Below are positions 1 through 6,020 of a stretch of DNA of 10,068 nt, in pieces. The DNA is from Flavobacteriaceae bacterium (GTDB lineage: Bacteria > Bacteroidota > Bacteroidia > Flavobacteriales > Flavobacteriaceae): positions 1 to 10,068 of the forward strand of contig JALRKI010000156.1 in NCBI GenBank assembly GCA_023254815.1, in the 5' to 3' direction. The notes below the pieces were generated by a model. That model was not told where the DNA came from and made no database searches. It saw only the letters and a program-made list of their open reading frames with translations. How positions within the stretch are numbered: the first letter of the stretch is position 1; the number at the start of each line of letters is the position of its first letter. Position numbers and translations under genes: made by a program.

Positions 1-72
1 AATATTTCAATGAACTCCTTTTTATCTGTTATGATAACGCCAATTTTATCTCACTTGAGTTTTTAGCGGCTG
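1..72 (-). other. Leader (5'UTR) of a gene starting beyond the left edge
   Basis: This stretch lies just downstream, on the minus strand, of the promoter at 73-105. It contains no minus-strand ATG, so the transcript would carry an untranslated leader of at least about 60 nt before the window ends. It holds two small dyads: GTTATGATAAC at 28-38 (5-bp halves around one base) and CTCACTTGAG at 50-59 (4-bp halves around two bases). It also holds a minus-strand AAGGAG at 20..15, which resembles a Shine-Dalgarno sequence and is uncommon in this phylum. The gene it serves is outside the window and cannot be named. A plus-strand open frame through the same stretch (from position 3 into the porin 3' end) has no start and no recognisable content. 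Confidence 0.35.
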
Positions 73-105
73 CAAATATAAAACCTTATTTACCCAACAT
101 CCAAA
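73..105 (-). promoter_or_regulatory. Bacteroidota-type promoter reading left, off the window
   Basis: Read on the minus strand, TTTG at 105..102 is followed by 21 nt and then TATATTTG at 80..73. This is a perfect match to the Bacteroidota primary-sigma pattern (-33 TTTG, -7 TAnnTTTG, spacing near 20). Transcription would begin near 66-69 and run towards position 1. The promoter lies just after the stop codon of the porin gene on the same strand. It probably drives a separate downstream gene rather than the porin being part of that operon. No hairpin terminator is visible between the porin stop and this promoter. Confidence 0.6.
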
Positions 106-128
106 GTTTATTTCTTTATTTTTTTAAT

Positions 129-2126
129 TTACAGAAAGAAATTCCAAACTAAGCCGAAACGCACAGTAAAATCGCGGTATGGATGATTTGGTGCACTGTA
201 GAAATTGTACCCTGTCCAGGCAGAATTGAAGTGTTCTGCCTTTAAAAAGATTCTTGTTTGACGGACTTTGGCGTTCACAAAAAAATCTAAACGCGGAAAT
301 CCGCCATACTTTCGGTTGTTTTGGCTGAAGAATTCTGAAAGAACTGGATCGTAGGCATTCATGTAGTATTCTGAAAACACATTTAAAGTGATTCCCGTTT
401 GCAAAAACATCGCCTTTTTAAATACGTCATCGGAATAGTAAAAGGTACTTCTCAGTTGCCAATCGGGCACGTTGAGCACAGTTTGGTTTCCTGCATTTTG
501 AAAGCGCAATGTGTTGTTCCAAAAAAACTTGCCATATTGAACTTCTCTAGCTGCTTTTATTCTGAGGTAGGCAATAGATTCTTCAAATTGCATTGGTTTG
601 ATTTGGTTCAAATCTGGGACTTTTCCAAAAAACAAATAATCGCTAATTAATGAGACATCTGCTTCGATCTCAACCACTGATGGTGCGAACAATAAAAAAT
701 AGAGACCATTGGTCTTTTGATTGTTCAAGCTTGTGTTCCAGTTGTAATTCAGATAGTCACTACGGTAGTGCTGCATATTGAAATTTGGGGCAATAGATTG
801 ACTGTAAACACCTGCTTTGATTCTGAATTTATCAGTCCAATTGAAGGCCAAACTACCGTCAAAATTATAGCCATCTTGATTTCCCGCAACAATGGCTCCT
901 GCCTTTGTGTGTAATTCAAATTTTCCAATTCGATTTGTATACGTCCCATCCAACGCTACTAAACTGCCTCTAAATTCTTCACTGATGTTATTGTCATCAA
1001 AAAACACATTGTCATGACCAAAAGTAAAATCGTTGAAAGAGATTGACCCAGTTAAGCTTCCCAGAATTTGAGAAGTAAACCCAACATTAAAATCGGCATA
1101 AAATCGACTGAGATAATTTTGATCCTTGATGTCTCGAACAGAAGATGACACGCCATAACCCTCAAAAGGGTTTGACTGATTGTATTCGTATTTTTTCTGA
1201 TCAAAATAGGTGACATTACCAAGTCTTAGGGTACGTGTTGTTAGGCTGTCCTTTGGTCGCACTAGAGTATAAGATTGATTCAGGTAAAATCTCTTTCCAC
1301 TGAGTTTGTTTTCAGCGTCTTCAAAAAGAGGGTCGAACAATGCTCTATCCAAAAATTCAACATCTCCATTCTCAAAATTGACTAAATCATCATCGCTTAT
1401 ACCTCCATTTTCCTGGTTGGAAATATCTTGCATTGCAACATGGGCTTTGAATTGATATCGATTTTTGGGATTGGTATAGTGGGCTGTAAATCTGAAAAAT
1501 CCTGAACTCGACAAAACGTGTTGGTATTTTCCTAATGACCTCAAACCTTTATATCCTATTGAATAGTTAAATTTTCTGGAAGTATTCACAGCAAAAAGGG
1601 CATCGAGCAACTGACCTTGACTAAAAGCTGTTTTAAAAGCTAATTCGGTAAATGGAGTAGCAACCTGATAATATTGCATATCCTTAATTTCTTTAAAATC
1701 AAATTGCTTTGCACTGGCTCCAAAGCCGGGCATCCAATCCGACCTTTGGAAGTTGTAACTCAGGGTATTATAGGTTTGGCCAATATTGGCGAATGGCATC
1801 AAATCAAAATCGTCCTTCCTGAGGTAATTAAATTTCCAGTCTTTCCGAATGGTCAAGGTTGTATCTACCATTACGCTATCGTTGAGATGAGAGAAATAGT
1901 GATAATCGCTGATTTTAGCAGACTTGAAGGTTACTTTGGAATTCAGCTCTTCAAAGTTCAGGGAATCGCCAAGAGGTCTTGCTTCTCCACCCAAATCAGA
2001 AGGACGTTCTTTTCCGGCAGGCCGAATAAATTCTTTTGGAACTTGGGCCCATCCAAAGCATGAAAATGCTACAAATATCAAGAAGCTGATTTTGGTTAAA
2101 TTAAACTTGTTTCCCATATATTTCAT
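129..2126 (-). CDS. Putative outer-membrane porin (Porin_10-like beta-barrel)
   Basis: This encodes a 665-residue protein predicted to be an outer-membrane beta-barrel; its substrate is unknown. From the chosen ATG (2126) the N-terminus is a Sec signal peptide: basic n-region, hydrophobic core ISFLIFVAFSCF, and likely signal peptidase I cleavage in GWA|Q near residue 27. After a short polar linker comes FNYLRKDDFDLMPFANIGQ (about 99-117), which I recognise as characteristic of the Bacteroidota 'putative porin' family (PF14121). The rest is rich in alternating aromatic/polar strands, and the protein ends in VWNFFL, a barrel-type C-terminus with aromatic residues. The ATG at 2117 (MGNKF...) is an equally plausible start. 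A GTG at 2162 also lies in frame, but it would put 12-15 non-signal-like residues in front of the signal peptide. The gene is divergent from rnhB. Family assignment is confident; transport specificity is not inferable. Confidence 0.85.
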   Translation of the reverse strand: MKYMGNKFNLTKISFLIFVAFSCFGWAQVPKEFIRPAGKERPSDLGGEARPLGDSLNFEELNSKVTFKSAKISDYHYFSHLNDSVMVDTTLTIRKDWKFNYLRKDDFDLMPFANIGQTYNTLSYNFQRSDWMPGFGASAKQFDFKEIKDMQYYQVATPFTELAFKTAFSQGQLLDALFAVNTSRKFNYSIGYKGLRSLGKYQHVLSSSGFFRFTAHYTNPKNRYQFKAHVAMQDISNQENGGISDDDLVNFENGDVEFLDRALFDPLFEDAENKLSGKRFYLNQSYTLVRPKDSLTTRTLRLGNVTYFDQKKYEYNQSNPFEGYGVSSSVRDIKDQNYLSRFYADFNVGFTSQILGSLTGSISFNDFTFGHDNVFFDDNNISEEFRGSLVALDGTYTNRIGKFELHTKAGAIVAGNQDGYNFDGSLAFNWTDKFRIKAGVYSQSIAPNFNMQHYRSDYLNYNWNTSLNNQKTNGLYFLLFAPSVVEIEADVSLISDYLFFGKVPDLNQIKPMQFEESIAYLRIKAAREVQYGKFFWNNTLRFQNAGNQTVLNVPDWQLRSTFYYSDDVFKKAMFLQTGITLNVFSEYYMNAYDPVLSEFFSQNNRKYGGFPRLDFFVNAKVRQTRIFLKAEHFNSAWTGYNFYSAPNHPYRDFTVRFGLVWNFFL

Positions 2127-2175
2127 TTCTTTGGAGATGCGGAAGTATGTAAATGTAAACACATTTGTCTGGATG

Positions 2176-2203
2176 CAAAAATAGTTAAATGTTAGAACTG
2201 CAA
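2176..2203 (-). promoter_or_regulatory. Promoter of the porin gene
   Basis: On the minus strand TTG at 2203..2201, 17 nt, then TATTTTTG at 2183..2176 match the Bacteroidota promoter pattern. The start of transcription would fall near 2170, giving a leader of roughly 45-50 nt to the porin ATG at 2126. The -33 element lies inside codon 5 of the divergent rnhB gene, and the -7 element lies just ahead of the rnhB start codon. The two genes therefore share a very compact divergent control region. Confidence 0.55.
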
Positions 2204-2770
2204 TATTCTGATTATATTTTGGAATGTGGAACGGATGAAGCGGGTCGTGGTTGTCTGGCTGGTCCAGTTACGGCGGCTGCGGTAATTTTACCTCCGAATT
2301 ATAAAAATCCCTATTTGAACGATTCCAAGCAAACAAGTCACAAACTTCGGCTTCAATTAGCAGAGGAAATCATGGCCAATTCGGTTTGCTATGGGGTTGC
2401 CCATGTTTATCCAAAAAAAATTGATGAAATCAATATACTCAATGCTTCTATTTTAGCCATGCATAAGGCCATATCACTTCTCAATATTAAACCAGAATTT
2501 ATAGCAGTTGACGGAAATAAATTCAAACCTTTCGAGGACGTACCTCATCAAACAATAATCCAAGGCGATTGCAAATTCATGAATATTGCTGCAGCTTCTA
2601 TACTGGCAAAAACAGTCAGAGATCAGTACATGGATCTCATTCACGTTGAACACCCCCACTATCAATGGAACAAAAACAAAGGATATCCCACCAAGGGGCA
2701 TCGAGAAGGAATCAAAACTCATGGGACTTGCCCATATCACAGACTATCATTTAAACTATTAGCGGATTAA
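2189..2770 (+). CDS. rnhB: Ribonuclease HII
   Basis: This 193-residue enzyme cleaves the RNA strand of RNA:DNA hybrids and 5' of single ribonucleotides embedded in DNA, starting ribonucleotide excision repair in the cytoplasm. All hallmarks are visible. The N-terminal block CGTDEAGRGCLAGPV carries catalytic D16 and E17 and the GRG loop (19-21) that reads the ribonucleotide 2'-OH. NDSKQTS is at 44-50. AVDGN holds D108. QGDCK (125-129, D127) is followed by the family block AAASILAKTVRD (134-145), and GYPTKGH lies at 165-171. The length is normal for the family (about 190-210). The ATG places the DEAGRG block about 15 residues in, as usual. The gene is divergent from the porin, with a gap of about 60 bp. 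I see no clear TAnnTTTG element of its own; CACATTTG at 2160-2167 is a one-mismatch candidate without a well-spaced -33. Confidence 0.97.
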   Translation: MLELQYSDYILECGTDEAGRGCLAGPVTAAAVILPPNYKNPYLNDSKQTSHKLRLQLAEEIMANSVCYGVAHVYPKKIDEINILNASILAMHKAISLLNIKPEFIAVDGNKFKPFEDVPHQTIIQGDCKFMNIAAASILAKTVRDQYMDLIHVEHPHYQWNKNKGYPTKGHREGIKTHGTCPYHRLSFKLLAD

Positions 2771-2788
2771 AACGACCTAGTTTTTTAG

Positions 2789-2796
2789 TAAATTTG
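2789..2796 (+). promoter_or_regulatory. -7 promoter element immediately before the lipoprotein ATG
   Basis: TAAATTTG is a perfect TAnnTTTG match ending only 3 nt before the ATG at 2800. In Bacteroidota, transcription begins about 4-7 nt after this element, which would put the first transcribed base at or within the start codon. No TTG/TTTG is seen at the expected -33 spacing (about 2765-2770 reads GGATTAA), so the promoter is incomplete and the call is moderate. Confidence 0.4.
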
Positions 2797-2799
2797 GGC

Positions 2800-5040
2800 A
2801 TGCAAAAATTGATTTTAGGTACCATTGTAGCACTTTTTCTGGCAGGTTGCGAAAATGATTCCTCTGTTACAAACGATCTCTATCTATACATTCCCGATTC
2901 TAGTGACCTCATAGTTCAAATTAAAGATGCCGAACTATTTCAAAATACGGTGGACAACAACCCGCTGATTTCTCAATTGATGACTGAGGAGATTACTGAA
3001 AATATCAAATATTTATCTGAAAAAGATCAAAATCATTCAGGGCTAATCTGCGTGAATACAAAATCCGATTCACCATCCGTGGTCATATCAGATTCTACGA
3101 TAGTCAGCCTAAAAAAAAATGCTCATCAAGGTGAGCCTTTCAGAAAACTACTTGCCGGCAGTAACTCATCTGCCACTTTTTCCTTAGTCCTTAGTCCAGA
3201 TTTAGCCAATCGATTTACTGCTGCCGTATTTGACGCTCCAACAAAAATTTTTAATGATTTCGTATTATTTGACTTTTATGTCAATGGCAAAGATTTGCAT
3301 TGGGAAATGGTGGGTAATAGGGTCTATTCTGACAGTTTAGTAAGCCAAACAGCTATCAAAACGACCTCTTTGTTAACCTCTTTTGTACCAGAAAGTGCTG
3401 TTGGATTTCAAAACTTCTTAGTTCTTGAAAATTCGAAGAAGCCAAGTTCTATTCATTTTACTGAAAATATCGAAAGCTTAGAGGCCTTTAAAGATTTTTT
3501 GAAAGGATTGGAGCAATGGGGTATCGTGGAAAATAAAGGTAGTCAATTGGGTCTTTTTAAATCCATTAACTCATCTCTAACCTTGTCTCAAATTAAAAGT
3601 GTTGCAAGCACATCAGTACAATTAAGAAATGTCCCAGTTTTTGAATTAAATAATATCGCCAGAGAAACTATTTTTTCTCAATTTTCTCCAGGAAATTCAT
3701 GGAAGTACTTTTGTGTTTTTGATGACATCTTTGCAGTCGGCAATTCTCCCGAAGATCTTGAATCTACAATCTCTGTCGTTCAGAACGAAAAATCACTGTC
3801 TAAAATCATTATAAACAACGACAACATTGAATTGTTGGGCAGTACTTCGGAAGCGTTCTCATTCAAAAAGTACGAGGCATTTAATACCATTTTTAATGAT
3901 CTTAAACTAAACCTTAAAGAAAACAAATCCACTGCCCTAATTGCTCAAATGACTTCGGATGCTTCATTTTATTTTTTAAATGGCATCATTTATGAATCCA
4001 CCAAAAACAATGTTTTATCGGGTTTATCTGAGCGTTTGAGTTTGAAATTCGACGAAGATCTTGTTAGTGAACCTCAACTGATTTACAATCACAAAAGCAA
4101 TGATTACGATTTGGCTGTGCAGGACAGTAAAAATAGGCTGAAATTTGTTTCCCCTAAAGGTGCTTTGCTGTGGCAAAAATCCCTTGATGGCATAATCCTA
4201 GGACACATTGAGCAGATAGACATGTTCAAAAACGGAAGACAACAAATGGTATTTGCTACTTCTAAATCGGTTTATGTTTTGGACATCAATGGCAATGACG
4301 TTGCGCCATTTCCACTCAAACTTAAAGACCCAATCACTCAACCCTTGTCAGTTTTCGATTATGACCAAACTAGAGATTACCGCCTGTCTATAGTTCAAGG
4401 TTCCGATCTCTTTTTGATTGATGTGAACGCCAAGCGCGTTGTAGGTTTTAATTATAATTCGAATAAAGAAACTATCAGTTCACAACCTAGACATTTCCGC
4501 ATTTCAGGTAAAGATTATATCGTTTTTAGGTCTGGCGAAGAACGCTTGAAAATCATCAACAGGCAGGGTGAAGACCGTATCCGTGTCAATGCCAAAATCC
4601 CCTTTGCTGAAAGATCAATTACGTTGTACAACAATCTGTTTTCTGGAATCACCAAACAAGGAGACTTAGCGCAAATAGACTTAAAAGGCAACGTGATCAA
4701 ACTGCCCTTAGACGTCGATTCCAATCTCGGATTTGCAGCCGATGGAAAAAATTTGGTTACTCTTAAAGAGAATGTGCTGAAAATAAATCAAACCGAAATT
4801 GAACTCCCTTTTGGCAACTATGGTACTCCAAAAATTTGGCAAGGATTTGACAACACCTACGTGAGTATTGTTGACCATCAATCCAATCAGATTTTTGTTT
4901 TTGACATTTCAGGCGCGCAGATTTCGGGATTTCCAGTTTTCGGAAGTTCTGAAATAGATTTAAAAATATTGACGAAAAACAGACTACAAGTATCGACTTT
5001 AGGCGATCGCAACTCCATGATTTTGTACGAATACCGTTAG
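2800..5040 (+). CDS. Large lipoprotein of unknown function with a propeller-like C-terminal half
   Basis: I do not recognise a named family. The 746-residue protein begins with a lipoprotein signal: MQKLILGTIVALFLAGC, with lipobox LAGC and lipidated C17. It should therefore be anchored in the envelope; the residues after Cys (ENDSSV) are only mildly acidic, so surface export is uncertain. Residues about 25-415 form a mixed alpha/beta region reminiscent of the long substrate-less N-terminal regions of DUF3352-like proteins. Residues about 425-746 are beta-rich with repeated blade-like units. VYVLDINGNDVAPFPLKL (491-508) and IFVFDISGAQISGFPVFG (698-715) share a V-x-D-I-x-G-x5-F-P pattern, and SPKGALLWQKSLDG (451-464) resembles a PQQ/WD-type propeller blade. 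An upstream in-frame TTG (2794) gives two extra residues but would spoil nothing; the ATG fits the signal peptide better. The gene lies 29 bp downstream of rnhB on the same strand and its stop overlaps that of convergent lipB. Confidence 0.8.
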   Translation: MQKLILGTIVALFLAGCENDSSVTNDLYLYIPDSSDLIVQIKDAELFQNTVDNNPLISQLMTEEITENIKYLSEKDQNHSGLICVNTKSDSPSVVISDSTIVSLKKNAHQGEPFRKLLAGSNSSATFSLVLSPDLANRFTAAVFDAPTKIFNDFVLFDFYVNGKDLHWEMVGNRVYSDSLVSQTAIKTTSLLTSFVPESAVGFQNFLVLENSKKPSSIHFTENIESLEAFKDFLKGLEQWGIVENKGSQLGLFKSINSSLTLSQIKSVASTSVQLRNVPVFELNNIARETIFSQFSPGNSWKYFCVFDDIFAVGNSPEDLESTISVVQNEKSLSKIIINNDNIELLGSTSEAFSFKKYEAFNTIFNDLKLNLKENKSTALIAQMTSDASFYFLNGIIYESTKNNVLSGLSERLSLKFDEDLVSEPQLIYNHKSNDYDLAVQDSKNRLKFVSPKGALLWQKSLDGIILGHIEQIDMFKNGRQQMVFATSKSVYVLDINGNDVAPFPLKLKDPITQPLSVFDYDQTRDYRLSIVQGSDLFLIDVNAKRVVGFNYNSNKETISSQPRHFRISGKDYIVFRSGEERLKIINRQGEDRIRVNAKIPFAERSITLYNNLFSGITKQGDLAQIDLKGNVIKLPLDVDSNLGFAADGKNLVTLKENVLKINQTEIELPFGNYGTPKIWQGFDNTYVSIVDHQSNQIFVFDISGAQISGFPVFGSSEIDLKILTKNRLQVSTLGDRNSMILYEYR

Positions 5041-5759
5041 AAATTTTCCTCAACTAAGGAAGCCTTAAAACAGTTTGACAGGTGTCTTTTGATGCCTCGA
5101 CTGACTTCCTTTTCGTCTATCGTTTTACCCAGTTCCTTTTGCATTGAGGTTACTCCTTTGCCCTTGATGCCACAAGGTACAATATGGTCAAAATAGCGCA
5201 AGTCAGTGTTGACGTTTAAGGCAAATCCATGCATGGTCACCCAACGACTTGCTCTTACACCCATGGCACATATCTTCCGGGCAAAGGGAGTATTGACATC
5301 CAACCACACTCCAGTTTCCCCGGGACTGCGATCGCCTACCAAACCAAAATCGGCTAATGTCAAAATGATAACTTCTTCTAAGGTTCTCAAAAAGAGATGA
5401 ATATCAGTAAAAAAATGGTCCAAATCAAAAATGGGGTAGCCCACTATTTGACCGGGACCGTGATAGGTAATGTCACCTCCTCTATTAATTTTATAGTAAC
5501 TAGCCCCCTTTTGTTTCAACTGGTTTTCGTCGATGAGCAGGTGTGAAAAATCTCCACTTTTACCCAAGGTATAAACGTGAGGATGCTCTACAAGAATGAA
5601 GTAATTTGAAGTAGTTATGTTAGCATTTTCTCTTCTGTTTTTGATTTTAGTGTCGACAATGTCTTGAAAAAGATGTTCTTGATAATCCCAGGCCTCTTGG
5701 TAATCCATCAAACCTATGTTGCGACAAATAATATGACGATTTTGAGCATCTTGGTCCAT
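5037..5759 (-). CDS. lipB: Octanoyl-[acyl-carrier-protein]:protein N-octanoyltransferase
   Basis: This cytoplasmic enzyme transfers octanoate from octanoyl-ACP to the target lysine of lipoyl domains (E2 subunits, GcvH), the first step of de novo lipoate attachment; LipA then inserts sulfur. In 240 residues I see HPHVYTLGKSGD (59-70) and the family signature RGGDITYHGPGQIVGY (93-108). The catalytic lysine block KICAMGVR has K162, MHGFALNVNTDL starts at 176, and the acyl-accepting cysteine is C196 in PCGIKGKGVTS. The Lys/Cys pair matches the catalytic dyad of LipB. The ATG at 5759 is preferred over the GTG at 5762. The start overlaps the stop of the small membrane-protein gene by one base (TGATG), so the two are probably co-transcribed and translationally coupled. 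The stop codon overlaps that of the convergent lipoprotein gene. No lipA is in the window. Confidence 0.96.
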   Translation of the reverse strand: MDQDAQNRHIICRNIGLMDYQEAWDYQEHLFQDIVDTKIKNRRENANITTSNYFILVEHPHVYTLGKSGDFSHLLIDENQLKQKGASYYKINRGGDITYHGPGQIVGYPIFDLDHFFTDIHLFLRTLEEVIILTLADFGLVGDRSPGETGVWLDVNTPFARKICAMGVRASRWVTMHGFALNVNTDLRYFDHIVPCGIKGKGVTSMQKELGKTIDEKEVSRGIKRHLSNCFKASLVEENF

Positions 5760-5917
5760 CACCGTTCAGGATTATTAATAATGATAAGGGCGGCAATAAC
5801 TCCTGGCACCCAGCCGCAAAGTGTGAGCAAAAAAACGATCAATACAGAACCGCATCCCTTGTCGAGAACAGCCAGAGGTGGAAAAAAAATAGATAACAAA
5901 ACCCTAAACAGACTCAT
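5759..5917 (-). CDS. Small Pmp3/YqaE-family membrane protein
   Basis: A 52-residue open frame reads MSLFRVLLSIFFPPLAVLDK from the start and ends INNPER. It matches the Pmp3/UPF0057 (PF01679) pattern: a first hydrophobic helix ending in FFPPLAV (11-17), a short polar turn with DKGCG (19-23), and a second helix with LLTLCGWVPGVIAALII (30-46), equivalent to the family LLTxLGxxPGxxHAxxI. Family proteins are about 50-60 residues with two membrane segments. Members have been linked to membrane potential and salt or cold stress in yeast and plants; the bacterial role is not established. The stop TGA shares its A with the ATG of lipB, giving a TGATG coupling. The family match and coupling make this a real gene despite its size. 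Its promoter is not certain; see the element at 6013-6020. Confidence 0.9.
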   Translation of the reverse strand: MSLFRVLLSIFFPPLAVLDKGCGSVLIVFLLTLCGWVPGVIAALIIINNPER

Positions 5918-5963
5918 GACTCAAATGACATTATTGACAAGGTTATCCTAAAACATTTCATCG

Positions 5964-5995
5964 TTTGAAATCGATTTTAATTGTGACTATCTTTG
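5964..5995 (+). promoter_or_regulatory. Promoter of lysS
   Basis: TTTG at 5964-5967, 20 nt, then TATCTTTG at 5988-5995 match both Bacteroidota promoter boxes perfectly. Transcription would begin near 6000-6002, leaving a leader of about 20 nt before the lysS ATG. The leader is A/T-rich and has no Shine-Dalgarno sequence, which is normal for this phylum. Confidence 0.7.
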
Positions 5996-6012
5996 CCAAG
6001 GTAACTATTTCA

Positions 6013-6020
6013 CAAATATA
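6013..6020 (-). promoter_or_regulatory. Candidate -7 element for the pmp3-lipB pair
   Basis: The minus strand reads TATATTTG at 6020..6013, a perfect TAnnTTTG. It would give a leader of about 90 nt to the small membrane-protein start at 5917. The element overlaps the first base of lysS and lies about 18 bp beyond the lysS -7 box, so the two promoters would cross. The nearest TTG upstream (6037..6035) is only 14 nt away, shorter than usual. The match may be chance in AT-rich DNA. Confidence 0.3.

Noticed and set aside
2160..2162. GTG start for the porin gene
   Set aside because: It would place extra residues ahead of an otherwise well-formed signal peptide; ATG at 2126 or 2117 fits better.
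1674..2184. Plus-strand open frames (129 and 86 codons) opposite the porin N-terminal region
   Set aside because: They are antisense to the signal peptide and conserved Porin_10 block; they look like chance frames.
2769..2786. AAAAC...GTTTT hairpin with T-run between rnhB and the lipoprotein gene
   Set aside because: The stem is only 5 bp and nearly all A-T, too weak to call a terminator.
5664..5951. A 95-codon plus-strand open frame across the lipB start and the small membrane-protein gene
   Set aside because: It lies antisense to two recognisable genes (LipB, Pmp3-type), has no promoter or family resemblance, and its composition is not protein-like.
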